Source of the DNA: Sparassis latifolia
Lineage: Eukaryota; Basidiomycota; Agaricomycetes; Polyporales; Sparassidaceae
Assembly (NCBI GenBank): GCA_018466975.1
Contig: CM031561.1
Span: forward strand, 2,170,001-2,234,000
Length of the DNA stretch: 64,000 nucleotides
Direction: 5' to 3'
Made by a program: the position numbers and the translations under genes
Shown here: positions 63,933-64,000 of the stretch, in pieces
Position numbering within the stretch: position 1 is the stretch's first letter
Layout of the letters: each line of letters begins with the position of its first letter
The notes under the pieces: generated by a model
Databases searched by the model: none
What the model was told of the DNA's origin: nothing
Seen by the model: the letters and a program-made list of their open reading frames with translations, nothing else

Positions 63933-64000
63933 ATGGATGACGTCTCTGGGATGTGGCGAGAGCTGTTGGGGGCGTGCAATTCGCTGTTGGTTCAGAGGAA
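63933..64000 (+). CDS. Start of a gene running off the right edge
   Basis: ATG at 63933 opens a frame that stays open to the end (MDDVSGMWRELLGACNSLLV). It is preceded by a TATA-like box. Only 22 codons are visible, so neither function nor reality is certain; it could also be a chance frame. Confidence 0.35.
   Translation, partial: MDDVSGMWRELLGACNSLLVQR

Overview
The window looks like nuclear DNA of an agaricomycete (basidiomycete) fungus, probably wood-inhabiting. The evidence is dense genes cut by many introns of about 45-65 bases with GTRNGT...YAG ends, and protein families typical of Agaricomycetes: DUF4419, DUF7918, DUF6532, a CYP53-like P450, a Rax1-like RGS protein, Plavaka and CMC transposases, and a chromodomain Ty3 element. 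I worked by eye, so family names rest on recognised motifs and exon joins were checked only for splice signals and reading phase.

Left part (1-16.7 kb): a coiled-coil protein running off the left edge, a GNAT-like plus ankyrin-repeat protein, a short inverted-repeat transposon with a perfect 9-base target duplication, an MDR-family reductase, a first DUF4419 gene and a Rax1-like RGS membrane protein. Middle part (16.7-34.7 kb): a tandem array of three paralogues of an unrecognised ~195-residue protein, the leftmost split by a nearly intact-looking Ty1/copia element; a stomatin-type SPFH protein; a second, inverted DUF4419 gene; an unrecognised and possibly broken gene; and a DUF7918 gene.

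Transposon-rich part (35-55.2 kb): an intact eight-exon CMC-type transposase gene, a DUF6532 gene split by a decayed Ty3 chromovirus, a second LTR, a broken Plavaka transposase and a further inverted-repeat element. The target duplications around the three Ty3 LTRs are swapped in exactly the way expected if two LTRs recombined and inverted the 723-base segment between them, which carries the 5' exons of the DUF6532 gene.

Right part (55.2-64 kb): a complete P450 gene, then a diverged tandem duplication of about 1.6 kb, each copy holding a tRNA-like cloverleaf (the first reads as intron-containing tRNA-His), and a gene start at the right edge. Several host genes show apparent single-base frameshifts against otherwise clean coding frames, which suggests residual assembly indels or early decay.
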